A model generated the notes under the pieces. That model made no database searches and was not told the DNA's origin. It was given only the letters and a program-made list of their open reading frames with translations. A stretch of 64,000 nt of DNA from Artemisia argyi. Its lineage: Eukaryota; Streptophyta; Magnoliopsida; Asterales; Asteraceae. Below are positions 10,289 to 22,503 of the stretch, piece after piece (position 1 is the first letter of the stretch; the number at the start of each line of letters is the position of its first letter). The position numbers and the translations under genes were made by a program. The stretch spans positions 111,320,361 to 111,384,360 of the forward strand of contig CM060703.1 in assembly GCA_030686995.1 (NCBI GenBank). The letters run 5' to 3'.

Positions 10289-13288
10289 TGTCACACCCCC
10301 AAAATACCTGAATGGCAGCGGAATGGAATACCTGAGGGTGTAACGGATCATAGCACACAACCAGGATATATTGAACGACCTAAAGTGTCGTTTATAAAAT
10401 ACATCGTTTGATTCATTCAAAATAACCAAAGTTATAAAACATAGGTCCCAAAGTTAGAAAAGGTTTAAAGAAACAAGTTTAGTACAATCAAACGATAGTT
10501 CAAAGTGCATGAAATCCAAAAGTGACGCGTCAACCTTGATACACAAAGTGACTCCATGCAATGCCATGAGAAATGCCTTAGATACCTGAGAAATACATTG
10601 CAAAAAACGGTCAACATAAAGTTGGTGAATAATCATAGGTTTATAAGAAATTCGTAAGTACATAAGCCACCAGTATATAGTAAAGTGACATATTGTCAAA
10701 AAGTTACATTGTCTCTTAAGCTCATGACACCGAAGCTAGACGTACTAAAATATGCCCCAAAGGAGTGTTTACCAGACACTCGTACTATATTAGACATGAA
10801 ATGCATTCGTTTTCCTTATGGAGCAACCCAAACACGAATGGAGGAGTCACCCTCGATAGATCTATCCACTCACTCTCGCTTGGCAATATAATTAACGGTT
10901 CATGATAATAAAGGGGACTTGCAGTGGTAGTACTAGCAACTTAAGCAATGTACGGAATTTAATACTTGGGCATGTACAAAAATAATAGTGCAATGTATTC
11001 TCCCCCGTGGGATTTAAAATCAAATAAGTACTAAAAACGGGGCTATGAAAACTCACCTCGAAATAATGGTACAAAGATGGTGCAATGAGGTGAAAGTAGT
11101 CGGGACAACGAGGCGCGAGCACTAGCCGCAACCTAAATGAATAACCATGATCTAACTTAGATCAAGCCGAAATGAAGTGAATGCACATGCACATGATACT
11201 CATACCACTCGTAATTTGAAAATACTAGTTATCGTCGTAGAAAAATGGTTTCCATACTTAGGAAAAATAATTCCATTTAGTGAAGTATATAACTTGTCAT
11301 AATAACTCGTACCAAAGTTAGCGTTAAAATCCTTGTATTGAAAACCTTGAAATACGTCGTTAAGTCGTATAAGTATTCCCTCGAGTCGTACGTATTCGTT
11401 TGATAAGAAAATAGTCCTTAGTAATATTTACTAGAAAATATACCGTTTAACGCGTACGTTATTATTTTTATTTGTGTCCATATATATATATATATATAGT
11501 TTGACGATGTTAGAATGGTCATAACTTTGTCGTGTCAAGCTCGTTTTCCTTGTTCTTTATGTCCACGGATTCGTCTTTGTGTATACTAGTATATTTTAGA
11601 CAACTCGGCTCTTTTAGGTTACGTTTAAGGCCTCAAAATACCCATCGTATTCTGCCCAACAGCAAGCAGTTTTCTGGAAAAGTAGTTTTCGTCGTCAAGT
11701 TTGCAAAAATCATAACTCCTTCGTTATAAACTCGTTTTAATCCATTCTTTCGCCTAAAGTTTCGTTTTTGAATGTATTTTCTAAATCTTTGGTCAAAACT
11801 TAGTCATCACTTACTGATTTTCCCACGAATTTAAAATAAGGACAGTAGGTATTTCAAAAGTTCCAAAAATCATTTCCAAGTCTCTAAACTAGTTCCATCC
11901 TTCACCAATCCACTTTCAAACACCACAAGACTAATCTAATCCTACCATACACCTTCTTAGGGTGTCATGGGTCCTAAAATATCATCAAACCACTAGGTCT
12001 AACAAGAGTTTCATATGTTTCCATTTTTAGGGCTTCAAAGTTAAAATATACAAAATGAAGTGGTACAAGTTGATACATGTGTAAGATCTTATAAGAAAAT
12101 TATATGAACATAATAATAACTTGTAAAAATCATAAAAATGAGTTTGTATACTTACTTGGTGGTTTAGAGAGTTTAGATGATAAAAAGCTTACTAATCCTT
12201 GAGTTTTTATTTCAAAACTCTAACAAGGATGATTATACTAACTAGTTTATGAAATGATCTTGTAAAATTTCTCTTCCTTGCTCCTTGTCTACCCCAATTC
12301 GAACCAAACTACCAAGAAAAGAGAGAAAACTAGCTAAGTTGTAAGTAAAAATGATTTTTATGTGAAAATGGGTTAAGAAAGTTTATTATATACTTGGACA
12401 ATTGGGTTGGTGTGCATTAAATTAGTTTGGTGAGGCATTTAAAGTGTGAAGACCATGGGGGGGGGGCTTGGCCGGTTTTGGTGAGGGAAAAGGGGAAGGG
12501 TGTTGGGTAGTTAGTTAGTATATATTAGTGTTAGTGATTAAGTATAGTTAGGTTAGGTTTAGGTTTAAAGTTTAATCGGGTACCGGGTTTGTTAAAAATA
12601 AGTTTTGTTGAAGTTATTCGGGACGTAATAAAGTTATAAAAGTTGTAAAAATAAGTCGGGTACAAGTACGGAGAGTTAGGGTGATTATCGTTCAATTTTG
12701 ATGAAAACCGTCGTTATTAAGTTAAGCGTACGATACGTATTAGTTAAATTTCCAAAATACCGGGTAAATTAATATTATAGTTTTTATATTATAGAAATGA
12801 GTATAAAAACGTATTAGGTTCATAATCGGGAGTGTCGGACACGTTAGACACTTTTATAGCTCGCGTATTAGCGTTTATTGAAATAAACGTACGTAATTCG
12901 TTAATCGTACCAAAAGTAGTAATTTAGATATCCTACGAGTGGAATAGTATGCACGTGCCCTAATGATGACATGCAGACTATTTCTAGTCCGTATGAAGTG
13001 TCCCTGACAATAATGCATGAATTCGCTCCTGAACCAATACGGTTACGCGAATTTGAACACTCGTAAACTAACTTTACGATAACATGAATAATGCACATGA
13101 ATAGTAGTTTTCTCCCGGAAATGAATAGTGTCATGTGAATAGTAAAATTTCTGAATATGTCTCGGAATGTCAAATTGACCTCAAAAACGATGAATAGTAA
13201 AACGATGAATAGTGATCGATGAATAGTAATTTGTGAATAGTAGAATATCGAAGTTTGGAAAAATGACCTGAAATTGTGGGTTGTGACA
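10289..13288 (-). repeat. Element C 3' LTR (left copy, 3,000 bp)
   Basis: TGTCACACCCCC to TTGTGACA. Contains a (TA)n tract at about 11480-11498, a run of ten G at about 12457-12466, and a cluster of GATGAATAGT-like words at 13100-13250. A minus-strand TATATAATAAA at 12382-12392 could be the promoter. Small open frames inside it are identical in both LTR copies apart from one residue and look non-coding. Confidence 0.95.
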
Positions 13289-13310
13289 GTCGCCCATCCA
13301 AAAAGGAATT
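13289..13310 (-). promoter_or_regulatory. Polypurine tract of element C
   Basis: Minus strand reads TTTTTGGATGGGCGAC directly before the TGTCAC of the 3' LTR; the purine-rich GGATGGG is the probable plus-strand primer. It starts 13 bases after the pol stop codon. Confidence 0.65.
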
Positions 13311-13322
13311 CAGTCCCTGAAT

Positions 13323-16322
13323 TCAGTCAGTGTTGGTCTCGGTACTAGGCTCGGTGAAAAGTTGTGGATACTTGCGTCGCATTTGGTCTTCTCGTTCCCA
13401 AGTAAACTCGGGTCCTCTTCGAGAATTCCAACGAACCTTCACGATCGGAATTCGACTTTGTTTCAACTGTTTGATCTCGCGATCCATGATTTCAACTGGT
13501 TCTTCCACAAAGTTAAGCTTGTCATCGAGTTGTATTTCTTCTAATGGTATAATGGCAGACTCGTCCGAAAGACATTTCTTGAGGTTCGAAACATGAAACG
13601 TGTTATGTACGTTGCTAAGTTCTGACGGAAGTTCAAGCTTGTAAGCAACCGGACCAATCCTCTCCAGGATCTTGAATGGTCCAATGTATCTCGGGTTCAA
13701 TTTCCCGCGTTTTCCAAAACGTATTACGCCTTTCCAAGGCGAGACTTTCAACATAACTTTGTCTCCGATCTGGAATTCCAATGGTTTGCGTCGAACATCG
13801 GCGTAGCTTTTCTGTCGACTTCTAGCAGTTTCGAGTCTCTCTCGAATTTGAATGATCTTTTCTGTTGTTTCTTGTACCATCTCCGGGCCAGTACATTGTA
13901 CTTCACCGACTTCGGCCCAACAAACTGGAGATCGACACTTACGACCATAAAGTGCCTCAAATGGTGCAGCCTTAATGCTCGAATGGTAACTGTTGTTGTA
14001 AGAAAACTCGATTAACGGCAAATGGTTAGCCCAACCATTTCCAAAGTCAATCACACATGCTCTAAGCATGTCCTCAAGTGTTTGTATAGTTCTCTCACTC
14101 TGACCATCGGTCTGAGGATGGTAAGCAGTGCTCATGTCTAACTTGGATCCAAAAGAATCTTGTAATGACCGCCAAAAGTTCGAAGTAAAACGACTATCTC
14201 TGTCGGAAATGATGGAAACTGGTGCACCGTGTCTTGAGACTATTTCCTTGACATAAAGTCTAGCGAGTTGTTCCATTGAATAAGTCTCTCTAATGGGTAT
14301 GAAATGAGCTGATTTGGTAAGTCGATCGATGATTACCCAAATAGCATCGAAACCTCCTGACGTCTTTGGAAGTTTAGTGACAAAATCCATAGCAATACGT
14401 TCCCACTTCCATTGTGGAATCTCCGGTTGTTGAAGTAACCCTGACGGTTTCTGGTATTCGGCTTTCACTTTAGCACAAGTAAGACATTTGCTGACGTACA
14501 TAGCTATTTCTGCCTTCATATTCGGCCACCAATAAAGCTTTTTGAGATCTTGGTACATCTTATCCGAACCTGGATGAATAGAGTACTTCGACTTGTGTGA
14601 TTCATGCATAATCAATTCTCGCACTCCACCATAGAGTGGTATCCAACTTCGGTCCTTGAAGCATAACACTCCATCTGATCTCTTTACAAAGCCATTTTCG
14701 CTTTCTGGCATACCATAAAGTTTCTCATGCGGTCGGTTTCCTTCCTTGAGAGCCTCAATCTGAGCCTCTAGAATTTTCGATGGTAATGGTGAAATGATAG
14801 TCATTCCCAATGACCTGACTCTCAAAGGTTTGAGTCGTTCTTTTCGGCTAAGTGCATCTGCTACAACATTCGCTTTCCCTGTGTGATATCGGATTTCACA
14901 ATCGTAATCACTCAACAACTCTAGCCAACGACGTTGTCTCATATTAAGTTCCTTCTGATCGAGTATATGCTGTAAGCTCTTGTGGTCGGTAAAAATTACA
15001 CACTTAGTACCATAAAGGTAGTGTCTCCAAATCTTGAGTGCAAAAACTACCGCACCCAATTCCAAGTCATGAGTAGTGTAATTCTTCTCGTGTATCTTAA
15101 GCTGTCTAGATGCATAAGCTATCACCTTCTCGTGTTGCATTAGCACAGCTCCAAGTCCTTGATGCGAAGCATCGCAATATACCACAAAGTTCTCAATACC
15201 TTCAGGTAGTGACAAAATCGGCGCGCTACAAAGCTTTTGTTTCAATAGTTGAAACGCGGACTCTTGTTTTTCTTCCCACTCGTACTTCTCATTCTTTTGT
15301 GTCAGTTTCGTCAACGACTTCGCTATCTTAGAAAACCCTTCAATAAACCTTCTGTAATATCCGGCAAGTCCTAGGAATTGACGAATTTCCGTAGGAGACT
15401 TGGGCGTAGCCCAATCCTTAACTGCCTCGATCTTTGCCGGGTCGACTTGTAATCCTTGGCTATCAATAACATGACCAAGAAATTGAACTCTACGTATCCA
15501 AAAATCACACTTAGAAAATTTGGCATACAATTGCTCCTTCTTGAGTAGTTCCAGTATTGTTCTGAGGTGTTCTTCGTGATCTTCCTTACTCTTGGAATAA
15601 ATCAAGATATCGTCAATGAATACGATCACAAACTTATCGAGATACGGTTTGCACACCCTATTCATGAGATCCATAAATACCGCAGGTGCGTTGGTTAATC
15701 CAAAAGGCATCACTTGAAACTCATAATGACCGTAGCGTGTTCTAAATGCCGTCTTCGGGATATCCTCTTCCCGAACTCTAAGTTGATGGTAACCGGATCT
15801 TAAATCAATCTTGGAATAAAAACTAGAACCTTGTAACTGGTCGAACAAGTCGTCAATTCTGGGGAGTGGATAACGGTTCTTAATCGTTAACTTGTTCAGC
15901 TCACGATAGTCGATGCACATTCTGAAGGTTCCGTCCTTCTTCTTCACAAACAAAACCGGTGCTCCCCAAGGCGAGGAACTCGGTCTAATGAATCCTTTGT
16001 CCAAAAGTTCTTGCAATTGATTCGACAATTCTTGCATTTCCGAAGGTGCAAGTCTATACGGTGCTCGTGCAATCGGTGCAGCTCCTGGCACTAATTCAAT
16101 TTGAAACTCAACTTGTCGTGTAGGCGGAAGTCCTGGCAATTCTTCCGGAAAAACTTCTTGAAATTCCTTAACAATTGGCACATCTTCAAGTCGTTTCTCA
16201 TCCGACTTCTTCTCCGTGATGTGAGCCAAAAATGCATAACAACCCTTCTTGATGTACTTCTCAGTTTTAATGCACGATATAATACTAAGTCTAGTTCCAC
16301 TTCGCTCTCCGCGAACAACCAA
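13323..16322 (-). CDS. pol: Element C pol: RT, RNase H, integrase, chromodomain
   Basis: Open for 999 residues; the true protein is entered by frame change from gag-protease, so the GTG-like start is not real. RT residues about 65-300: [17 protein letters not shown], the YRELN motif, MPFGLTNAP, and the catalytic FIDD at 235-238. RNase H about 375-495 with [22 protein letters not shown] and the ending VVADALSR. Integrase: HHCC zinc region about 583-616, catalytic Asp646, Asp707 and Glu743 ([11 protein letters not shown]), and a GPF-type C-terminal domain with RYIGPFKI. Residues about 950-985 ([18 protein letters not shown]) form a chromodomain-like end, which in chromoviruses directs insertion to heterochromatin. 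All key residues are present. The protein acts in the virus-like particle and nucleus. Confidence 0.95.
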   Translation of the reverse strand: MVVRGERSGTRLSIISCIKTEKYIKKGCYAFLAHITEKKSDEKRLEDVPIVKEFQEVFPEELPGLPPTRQVEFQIELVPGAAPIARAPYRLAPSEMQELSNQLQELLDKGFIRPSSSPWGAPVLFVKKKDGTFRMCIDYRELNKLTIKNRYPLPRIDDLFDQLQGSSFYSKIDLRSGYHQLRVREEDIPKTAFRTRYGHYEFQVMPFGLTNAPAVFMDLMNRVCKPYLDKFVIVFIDDILIYSKSKEDHEEHLRTILELLKKEQLYAKFSKCDFWIRRVQFLGHVIDSQGLQVDPAKIEAVKDWATPKSPTEIRQFLGLAGYYRRFIEGFSKIAKSLTKLTQKNEKYEWEEKQESAFQLLKQKLCSAPILSLPEGIENFVVYCDASHQGLGAVLMQHEKVIAYASRQLKIHEKNYTTHDLELGAVVFALKIWRHYLYGTKCVIFTDHKSLQHILDQKELNMRQRRWLELLSDYDCEIRYHTGKANVVADALSRKERLKPLRVRSLGMTIISPLPSKILEAQIEALKEGNRPHEKLYGMPESENGFVKRSDGVLCFKDRSWIPLYGGVRELIMHESHKSKYSIHPGSDKMYQDLKKLYWWPNMKAEIAMYVSKCLTCAKVKAEYQKPSGLLQQPEIPQWKWERIAMDFVTKLPKTSGGFDAIWVIIDRLTKSAHFIPIRETYSMEQLARLYVKEIVSRHGAPVSIISDRDSRFTSNFWRSLQDSFGSKLDMSTAYHPQTDGQSERTIQTLEDMLRACVIDFGNGWANHLPLIEFSYNNSYHSSIKAAPFEALYGRKCRSPVCWAEVGEVQCTGPEMVQETTEKIIQIRERLETARSRQKSYADVRRKPLEFQIGDKVMLKVSPWKGVIRFGKRGKLNPRYIGPFKILERIGPVAYKLELPSELSNVHNTFHVSNLKKCLSDESAIIPLEEIQLDDKLNFVEEPVEIMDREIKQLKQSRIPIVKVRWNSRRGPEFTWEREDQMRRKYPQLFTEPSTETNTD

Positions 16323-17914
16323 AGTTTCACCGTTATAAGGAAGTGAACAACTTTCTCATCACAAATAATTCTCGCTCGATGCCGAGATAACCAATCCATA
16401 CCGATCACAACGTCGAAACTTCCAAGTTCTACAGGCATAAGGTCTATATTGAATGGATGGTTTAGGAAATTTATAGTGCAACCACGGATAATGGTGTTGG
16501 TGTTAACTAAAGATCCATCGGCTAATTCAACGATATAGGAAATGTCTAATGGGATTGGTTCTATGTTAAGCAAAGGTGCAAATGCAATAGACACAAAGCT
16601 TCTATCCGCTCCTGAATCAAATAAAATGGATGCATAACGATTATTAACGAGGAACGTACCCGCAACAACATTCGGGTCTTCTTTGACATCGTCTCCTCCC
16701 ATGACATAAGCTCTTCCTCGAGCCCTTCCATCTTGATTTCCAGTTCCTTGATTCTTCTTCTGTGGGCACTCACCCCTAAAGTGTCCAATTTCTCCACAGC
16801 CAAAACATGTTACCGGTGGTTTCTGATTGTTACCCAAGGTTGGAAATTTGCAATCTTTTATGTGATGACCAACCTTCTTGCAGTTACCGCATGCATTTGG
16901 GCAACGTCCTGGGTTATGATGCCTCTGACACCTTTCGCACTTGGGTAAATTACCCTCATATCCCCTCCTTTCAGTCGGTCCTGCAGCATAGGCCTTTGCC
17001 ACTTCTTGTCTCTTAGGTGGCGGCTGAACAGCGTTTCCACCTTGGTTGTAATCGAACCTTCTCTTGTTGTTGTTATTGTTGTTTGGATTGTTGTTTCGGT
17101 TATTGGGATAGTTGCGGTTCCGATTGTTGTTATAGTTGTTGTTGTTCCGAGTGTTGGTGTAGTTGGTGTTGTTTGATCGGTTATTGTTGTTGACAGCAGA
17201 TTTCCCTTTGACTACTTGGACCATGAGTTTCTGAGTTATACGAATAGCCTCTTCCATTGATTGAGGGTCAAAAGAAATCACATCTCCTCGGACACTTTCA
17301 GGCAATCCACCAACAAAGTTTTCCATCTTTTTCTCATCATCGGGAACCATAGTTGGACATAGTGCAGCCAACTCTTGAAACCTCCTGAAATAAGTCTCAA
17401 TGTCATCACCTTTAGTCACAAGCTCATAAAATTCCGTTTCCATCTTTTGCACCTCGGTACGAGGGCAAAACTTCTTTGTCATCAATTTCTTGAATTCCTC
17501 CCAAGTAAGCTTGTGAGCATTTTCCATACCGATCGGCTGAGCATACGAATTCCACCAAGACATAGCTTCATCAAGAAGCATACCTGTAGCAAACTTCACC
17601 TTGCTAACTTCCGGGCATTCACACATGAGAAAAACATTCTCAGTCTTTTCGAACCAGCGGATTAGAGCAACCGCTCCTTCAGTGCCCTTAAATTTGACGG
17701 GATCACTAATCTTGAAATCTTTCCATGTACATCCACGCCTAGCAGTGGGTGGTTCAACGACCTCGGTATTAGAAGCAGCCCCAGCAGCCCTTGCAGCAAC
17801 CTCAGCTCTCTCAACCTCCAGAGCTTCTGCAATACTATCCCTGACCAACTTGCGGATAGCGGCTTGAGTCATAGTGGGGGTTTCCTGTGCAGTCTTACCC
17901 TTCCTTGGTGCCAT
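16091..17914 (-). CDS. gag-pro: Element C gag-protease
   Basis: ATG at 17914. The capsid domain (Retrotrans_gag type) lies at about residues 65-235, with [16 protein letters not shown] and the FRRFQEL stretch. An Asn-rich linker covers 241-290. Three Cys/His clusters lie at about 326-383, the last being the classical [14 protein letters not shown]. Retropepsin lies at 428-525 with active site LFDSGAD (Asp433) and the flap-side motif VVIGMDWL. After residue about 525 (position 16339) the family sequence continues in the pol frame; the remaining codons to 16091 are the wrong frame. This is either a one-base deletion or a frameshift site; most Tekay elements have one joined frame, so I favour mutation. 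Confidence 0.92.
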   Translation of the reverse strand: MAPRKGKTAQETPTMTQAAIRKLVRDSIAEALEVERAEVAARAAGAASNTEVVEPPTARRGCTWKDFKISDPVKFKGTEGAVALIRWFEKTENVFLMCECPEVSKVKFATGMLLDEAMSWWNSYAQPIGMENAHKLTWEEFKKLMTKKFCPRTEVQKMETEFYELVTKGDDIETYFRRFQELAALCPTMVPDDEKKMENFVGGLPESVRGDVISFDPQSMEEAIRITQKLMVQVVKGKSAVNNNNRSNNTNYTNTRNNNNYNNNRNRNYPNNRNNNPNNNNNNKRRFDYNQGGNAVQPPPKRQEVAKAYAAGPTERRGYEGNLPKCERCQRHHNPGRCPNACGNCKKVGHHIKDCKFPTLGNNQKPPVTCFGCGEIGHFRGECPQKKNQGTGNQDGRARGRAYVMGGDDVKEDPNVVAGTFLVNNRYASILFDSGADRSFVSIAFAPLLNIEPIPLDISYIVELADGSLVNTNTIIRGCTINFLNHPFNIDLMPVELGSFDVVIGMDWLSRHRARIICDEKVVHFLITVKLWLFAESEVELDLVLYRALKLRSTSRRVVMHFWLTSRRRSRMRNDLKMCQLLRNFKKFFRKNCQDFRLHDKLSFKLN

Positions 17915-17999
17915 ATTTCTGATAAATCATAATGGAAATGACCATGAGAAAAATCATAATAGAAATAGTCATCGTACCAAAGATATACACCCACAACAT

Positions 18000-18140
18000 G
18001 TATATAAATATACAACCACAACAAATATAAATACAACCACGACATGTACGAATACAACCACAATCTGTGTCGATACAACCCAACACGTACGAATACAACC
18101 ACGACATGTGTATATACAACCACAACCTGGATAAATACAA
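18000..18140. repeat. Degenerate ACAACCAC tandem repeat in element C leader
   Basis: About six imperfect units of some 20-26 bases built on TACAACCACRAC, between the leader ORF and gag. On the coding strand this is a GTGGTTGT-rich leader; no protein function is implied. Confidence 0.7.
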
Positions 18141-18378
18141 TAATAGCAAAGAGCAACCACGAAACATCACAAATATAATCACAACACATGAATATAATAC
18201 ATGAAAATTTCGGTCTACATGGACCGATATAATATATAGCACAACATTTCCACATAGTAGAGTCGCACTTGATAATATTTGTTTGTACAACAATCAAAAG
18301 ATTATAAGTTCTTGAACTATGTCCCACATCCCGGGACTAGGAAAATAATACAAGCTAATATATAATACCAGTCTACGT

Positions 18379-19332
18379 CTAGGCTCCTCCCGGTGCTCTA
18401 GATGGTCCAGGCTCTCCCCTCAAGCGGCGAATCTCATGATCCATCGCCACCACAATCTCCTCAAGATACTCAAGTCGTAACTGAGAAGAAGCATCCCTAC
18501 GCTCCAAAACAACTACCCTCTCTCGAAGCAGTGTCAACTCATCTACCTGCTCCCACTGGGTCTCCTGTGTCGCCTGAGCTCGATCTCGAATCTCAGGTAA
18601 CTCATCCCTAAGTAGCTCAATCTCCTCCTGATGCCTCAACTGTCGTGCCTCTAGTCCATGGTAAGACACATCAATACTAACTCTGCCCTGAACCAAATCC
18701 TCAACCTGCTCCTCAACAGCCTCAAGTCTAGTGGTAATGATCTCATCAACTCGATACCCCAACCTATCTACTTGCTCCTGCTGAGCACCCATCTGATCCT
18801 CTAATGTGACAGCTGTAGGGCTCCTAGCCGCAGCAGCTCTAGAACTCTCACCTATGTGGTACTCTGGTGGTGGTGAAAAGTCATCAGTCTCAGTGGTAAG
18901 TGAATCTGGAGTGGTAAGCCTTGCACGCTTCCGAAGCGGCAAGAGTGAGGTAGGCATAGGAGTAGTAGTGGGTAAGGCTGGTGGTGGTGGTGTAGGCACA
19001 ATAGGACTCGGGAGACTCCTATAAGTAGATGTAGAAATACGAACCCTCTTCCTAGGGCCCTGAACAGTCTTCTCCCTAGGAAACATAAGTCTCGGCTCTG
19101 AATGGATAGTAGTAGTAGGAGATGATGGTATGTCAGTAGGTATAGTAGGATGGACATGGGGAGTAGGAGCCGTCTCCTCCTCCTCGAAAGGTTCGGTATC
19201 ATCATCTGACGCCAAAAGTGGCAACTCAGGTGTAGGAGAAACAAGTGGTGAAACAGCAGTAGAGGACACAGAGTCCTCATCATCAGAATCTGAGATGGTG
19301 TAAAGTATGACAGTGTCGGGATACGAAGACAT
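18379..19332 (-). CDS. Element C leader ORF upstream of gag (unknown function)
   Basis: 317 codons from the ATG at 19330-19332 to the stop at 18379. I prefer this start to one 42 codons upstream because the acidic Ser/Asp-rich segment begins here. It lies between the primer site and gag on the same strand. The first half is Pro/Ser/Thr-rich with an acidic run and two basic patches (KRVR, RKRAR). The second half (from about residue 190) is a long Glu/Arg/Leu-rich coiled coil ending in GEPGPSRAP. No catalytic motif. I recall similar ORFs before gag in Asteraceae Tekay elements; their role is unknown. The frame is fully open, which suggests it was kept until very recently. Confidence 0.75.
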   Translation of the reverse strand: MSSYPDTVILYTISDSDDEDSVSSTAVSPLVSPTPELPLLASDDDTEPFEEEETAPTPHVHPTIPTDIPSSPTTTIHSEPRLMFPREKTVQGPRKRVRISTSTYRSLPSPIVPTPPPPALPTTTPMPTSLLPLRKRARLTTPDSLTTETDDFSPPPEYHIGESSRAAAARSPTAVTLEDQMGAQQEQVDRLGYRVDEIITTRLEAVEEQVEDLVQGRVSIDVSYHGLEARQLRHQEEIELLRDELPEIRDRAQATQETQWEQVDELTLLRERVVVLERRDASSQLRLEYLEEIVVAMDHEIRRLRGEPGPSRAPGGA

Positions 19333-19484
19333 GTCTCTGAGATAATCAAGGTGAAATAAATAAATAACTCGTATAATGGCATCACCAAAAATAAGTAAAT
19401 ATGCACTTATGATGAAATGATGATATGCTATGATAGTGTGGTTATAGTCTAGGGTCAATGATGCAACCTAGTTCGCTATAACCT

Positions 19485-19497
19485 GGCTCTGATACCA
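19485..19497 (-). promoter_or_regulatory. Primer-binding site of element C
   Basis: Minus-strand TGGTATCAGAGCC, initiator tRNA-Met type, three bases from the 5' LTR edge. Confidence 0.93.
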
Positions 19498-19500
19498 ATC

Positions 19501-22500
19501 TGTCACACCCCCAAAATACCTGAATGGCAGCGGAATGGAATACCTGAGGGTGTAACGGATCATAGCACACAACCAGGATATATTGAACGACCTAAAGTGT
19601 CGTTTATAAAATACATCGTTTGATTCATTCAAAATAACCAAAGTTATAAAACATAGGTCCCAAAGTTAGAAAAGGTTTAAAGAAACAAGTTTAGTACAAT
19701 CAAACGATAGTTCAAAGTGCATGAAATCCAAAAGTGACGCGTCAACCTTGATACACAAAGTGACTCCATGCAATGCCATGAGAAATGCCTTAGATACCTG
19801 AGAAATACATTGCGAAAAACGGTCAACATAAAGTTGGTGAATAATCATAGGTTTATAAGAAATTCGTAAGTACATAAGCCACCAGTATATAGTAAAGTGA
19901 CATATTGTCAAAAAGTTACATTGTCTCTTAAGCTCATGACACCGAAGCTAGACGTACTAAAATATGCCCCAAAGGAGTGTTTACCAGACACTCGTACTAT
20001 ATTAGACATGAAATGCATTCGTTTTCCTTATGGAGCAACCCAAACACGAATGGAGGAGTCACCCTCGATAGATCTATCCACTCACTCTCGCTTGGCAATA
20101 TAATTAACGGTTCATGATAATAAAGGGGACTTGCAGTGGTAGTACTAGCAACTTAAGCAATGTACGGAATTTAATACTTGGGCATGTACAAAAATAATAG
20201 TGCAATGTATTCTCCCCCGTGGGATTTAAAATCAAATAAGTACTAAAAACGGGGCTATGAAAACTCACCTCGAAATAATGGTACAAAGATGGTGCAATGA
20301 GGTGAAAGTAGTCGGGACAACGAGGCGCGAGCACTAGCCGCAACCTAAATGAATAACCATGATCTAACTTAGATCAAGCCGAAATGAAGTGAATGCACAT
20401 GCACATGATACTCATACCACTCGTAATTTGAAAATACTAGTTATCGTCGTAGAAAAATGGTTTCCATACTTAGGAAAAATAATTCCATTTAGTGAAGTAT
20501 ATAACTTGTCATAATAACTCGTACCAAAGTTAGCGTTAAAATCCTTGTATTGAAAACCTTGAAATACGTCGTTAAGTCGTATAAGTATTCCCTCGAGTCG
20601 TACGTATTCGTTTGATAAGAAAATAGTCCTTAGTAATATTTACTAGAAAATATACCGTTTAACGCGTACGTTATTATTTTTATTTGTGTCCATATATATA
20701 TATATATATATAGTTTGACGATGTTAGAATGGTCATAACTTTGTCGTGTCAAGCTCGTTTTCCTTGTTCTTTATGTCCACGGATTCGTCTTTGTGTATAC
20801 TAGTATATTTTAGACAACTCGGCTCTTTTAGGTTACGTTTAAGGCCTCAAAATACCCATCGTATTCTGCCCAACAGCAAGCAGTTTTCTGGAAAAGTAGT
20901 TTTCGTCGTCAAGTTTGCAAAAATCATAACTCCTTCGTTATAAACTCGTTTTAATCCATTCTTTCGCCTAAAGTTTCGTTTTTGAATGTATTTTCTAAAT
21001 CTTTGGTCAAAACTTAGTCATCACTTACTGATTTTCCCACGAATTTAAAATAAGGACAGTAGGTATTTCAAAAGTTCCAAAAATCATTTCCAAGTCTCTA
21101 AACTAGTTCCATCCTTCACCAATCCACTTTCAAACACCACAAGACTAATCTAATCCTACCATACACCTTCTTAGGGTGTCATGGGTCCTAAAATATCATC
21201 AAACCACTAGGTCTAACAAGAGTTTCATATGTTTCCATTTTTAGGGCTTCAAAGTTAAAATATACAAAATGAAGTGGTACAAGTTGATACATGTGTAAGA
21301 TCTTATAAGAAAATTATATGAACATAATAATAACTTGTAAAAATCATAAAAATGAGTTTGTATACTTACTTGGTGGTTTAGAGAGTTTAGATGATAAAAA
21401 GCTTACTAATCCTTGAGTTTTTATTTCAAAACTCTAACAAGGATGATTATACTAACTAGTTTATGAAATGATCTTGTAAAATTTCTCTTCCTTGCTCCTT
21501 GTCTACCCCAATTCGAACCAAACTACCAAGAAAAGAGAGAAAACTAGCTAAGTTGTAAGTAAAAATGATTTTTATGTGAAAATGGGTTAAGAAAGTTTAT
21601 TATATACTTGGACAATTGGGTTGGTGTGCATTAAATTAGTTTGGTGAGGCATTTAAAGTGTGAAGACCATGGGGGGGGGGGCTTGGCCGGTTTTGGTGAG
21701 GGAAAAGGGGAAGGGTGTTGGGTAGTTAGTTAGTATATATTAGTGTTAGTGATTAAGTATAGTTAGGTTAGGTTTAGGTTTAAAGTTTAATCGGGTACCG
21801 GGTTTGTTAAAAATAAGTTTTGTTGAAGTTATTCGGGACGTAATAAAGTTATAAAAGTTGTAAAAATAAGTCGGGTACAAGTACGGAGAGTTAGGGTGAT
21901 TATCGTTCAATTTTGATGAAAACCGTCGTTATTAAGTTAAGCGTACGATACGTATTAGTTAAATTTCCAAAATACCGGGTAAATTAATATTATAGTTTTT
22001 ATATTATAGAAATGAGTATAAAAACGTATTAGGTTCATAATCGGGAGTGTCGGACACGTTAGACACTTTTATAGCTCGCGTATTAGCGTTTATTGAAATA
22101 AACGTACGTAATTCGTTAATCGTACCAAAAGTAGTAATTTAGATATCCTACGAGTGGAATAGTATGCACGTGCCCTAATGATGACATGCAGACTATTTCT
22201 AGTCCGTATGAAGTGTCCCTGACAATAATGCATGAATTCGCTCCTGAACCAATACGGTTACGCGAATTTGAACACTCGTAAACTAACTTTACGATAACAT
22301 GAATAATGCACATGAATAGTAGTTTTCTCCCGGAAATGAATAGTGTCATGTGAATAGTAAAATTTCTGAATATGTCTCGGAATGTCAAATTGACCTCAAA
22401 AACGATGAATAGTAAAACGATGAATAGTGATCGATGAATAGTAATTTGTGAATAGTAGAATATCGAAGTTTGGAAAAATGACCTGAAATTGTGGGTTGTG

Positions 22501-22503
22501 ACA
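19501..22503 (-). repeat. Element C 5' LTR (right copy, 3,003 bp)
   Basis: Near-identical partner of 10289-13288. Differences found by eye: two extra bases in the (TA)n tract near 20692-20712, one extra G near 21671-21681, and A to G near 19814. Confidence 0.95.

Larger units (their letters stand above)
10289..22503 (-). mobile_element. Element C: Tekay/Del chromovirus (Ty3/gypsy), complete
   Basis: 12,215 bp minus-strand gypsy element flanked by GTATC (10284-10288 and 22504-22508). LTRs of 3,000 and 3,003 bp begin TGTCACACCCC and end GGGTTGTGACA. Read leftward: 5' LTR 19501-22503, tRNA-Met primer site, a leader ORF, gag-protease, pol with C-terminal chromodomain, polypurine tract, 3' LTR 10289-13288. 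Long LTRs starting TGTCAC, the tRNA-Met primer and the chromodomain all fit Tekay/Del. The length difference of the LTRs is fully explained by a (TA)n tract (+2) and a G run (+1); by eye I find one substitution, so the insertion is very recent. It lies in the pol gene of element B. Confidence 0.95.

Noticed and set aside
10454..13173. Small genes inside the left Tekay LTR (also 19666-22529)
   Set aside because: Repeated identically in both LTRs, no domain, no coding-like composition; chance frames in a non-coding LTR.
13323..16322. Host chromodomain gene
   Set aside because: The chromodomain is fused to RT and integrase and flanked by LTRs, so it belongs to the retrotransposon.
17040..17200. 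Microsatellite in the Tekay gag
   Set aside because: The TTGTTGTT-rich stretch is the Asn-rich linker of gag read on the other strand.
18000..18140. CRISPR-like or satellite array
   Set aside because: Units are short, degenerate and without spacers; the stretch is part of the Tekay leader.
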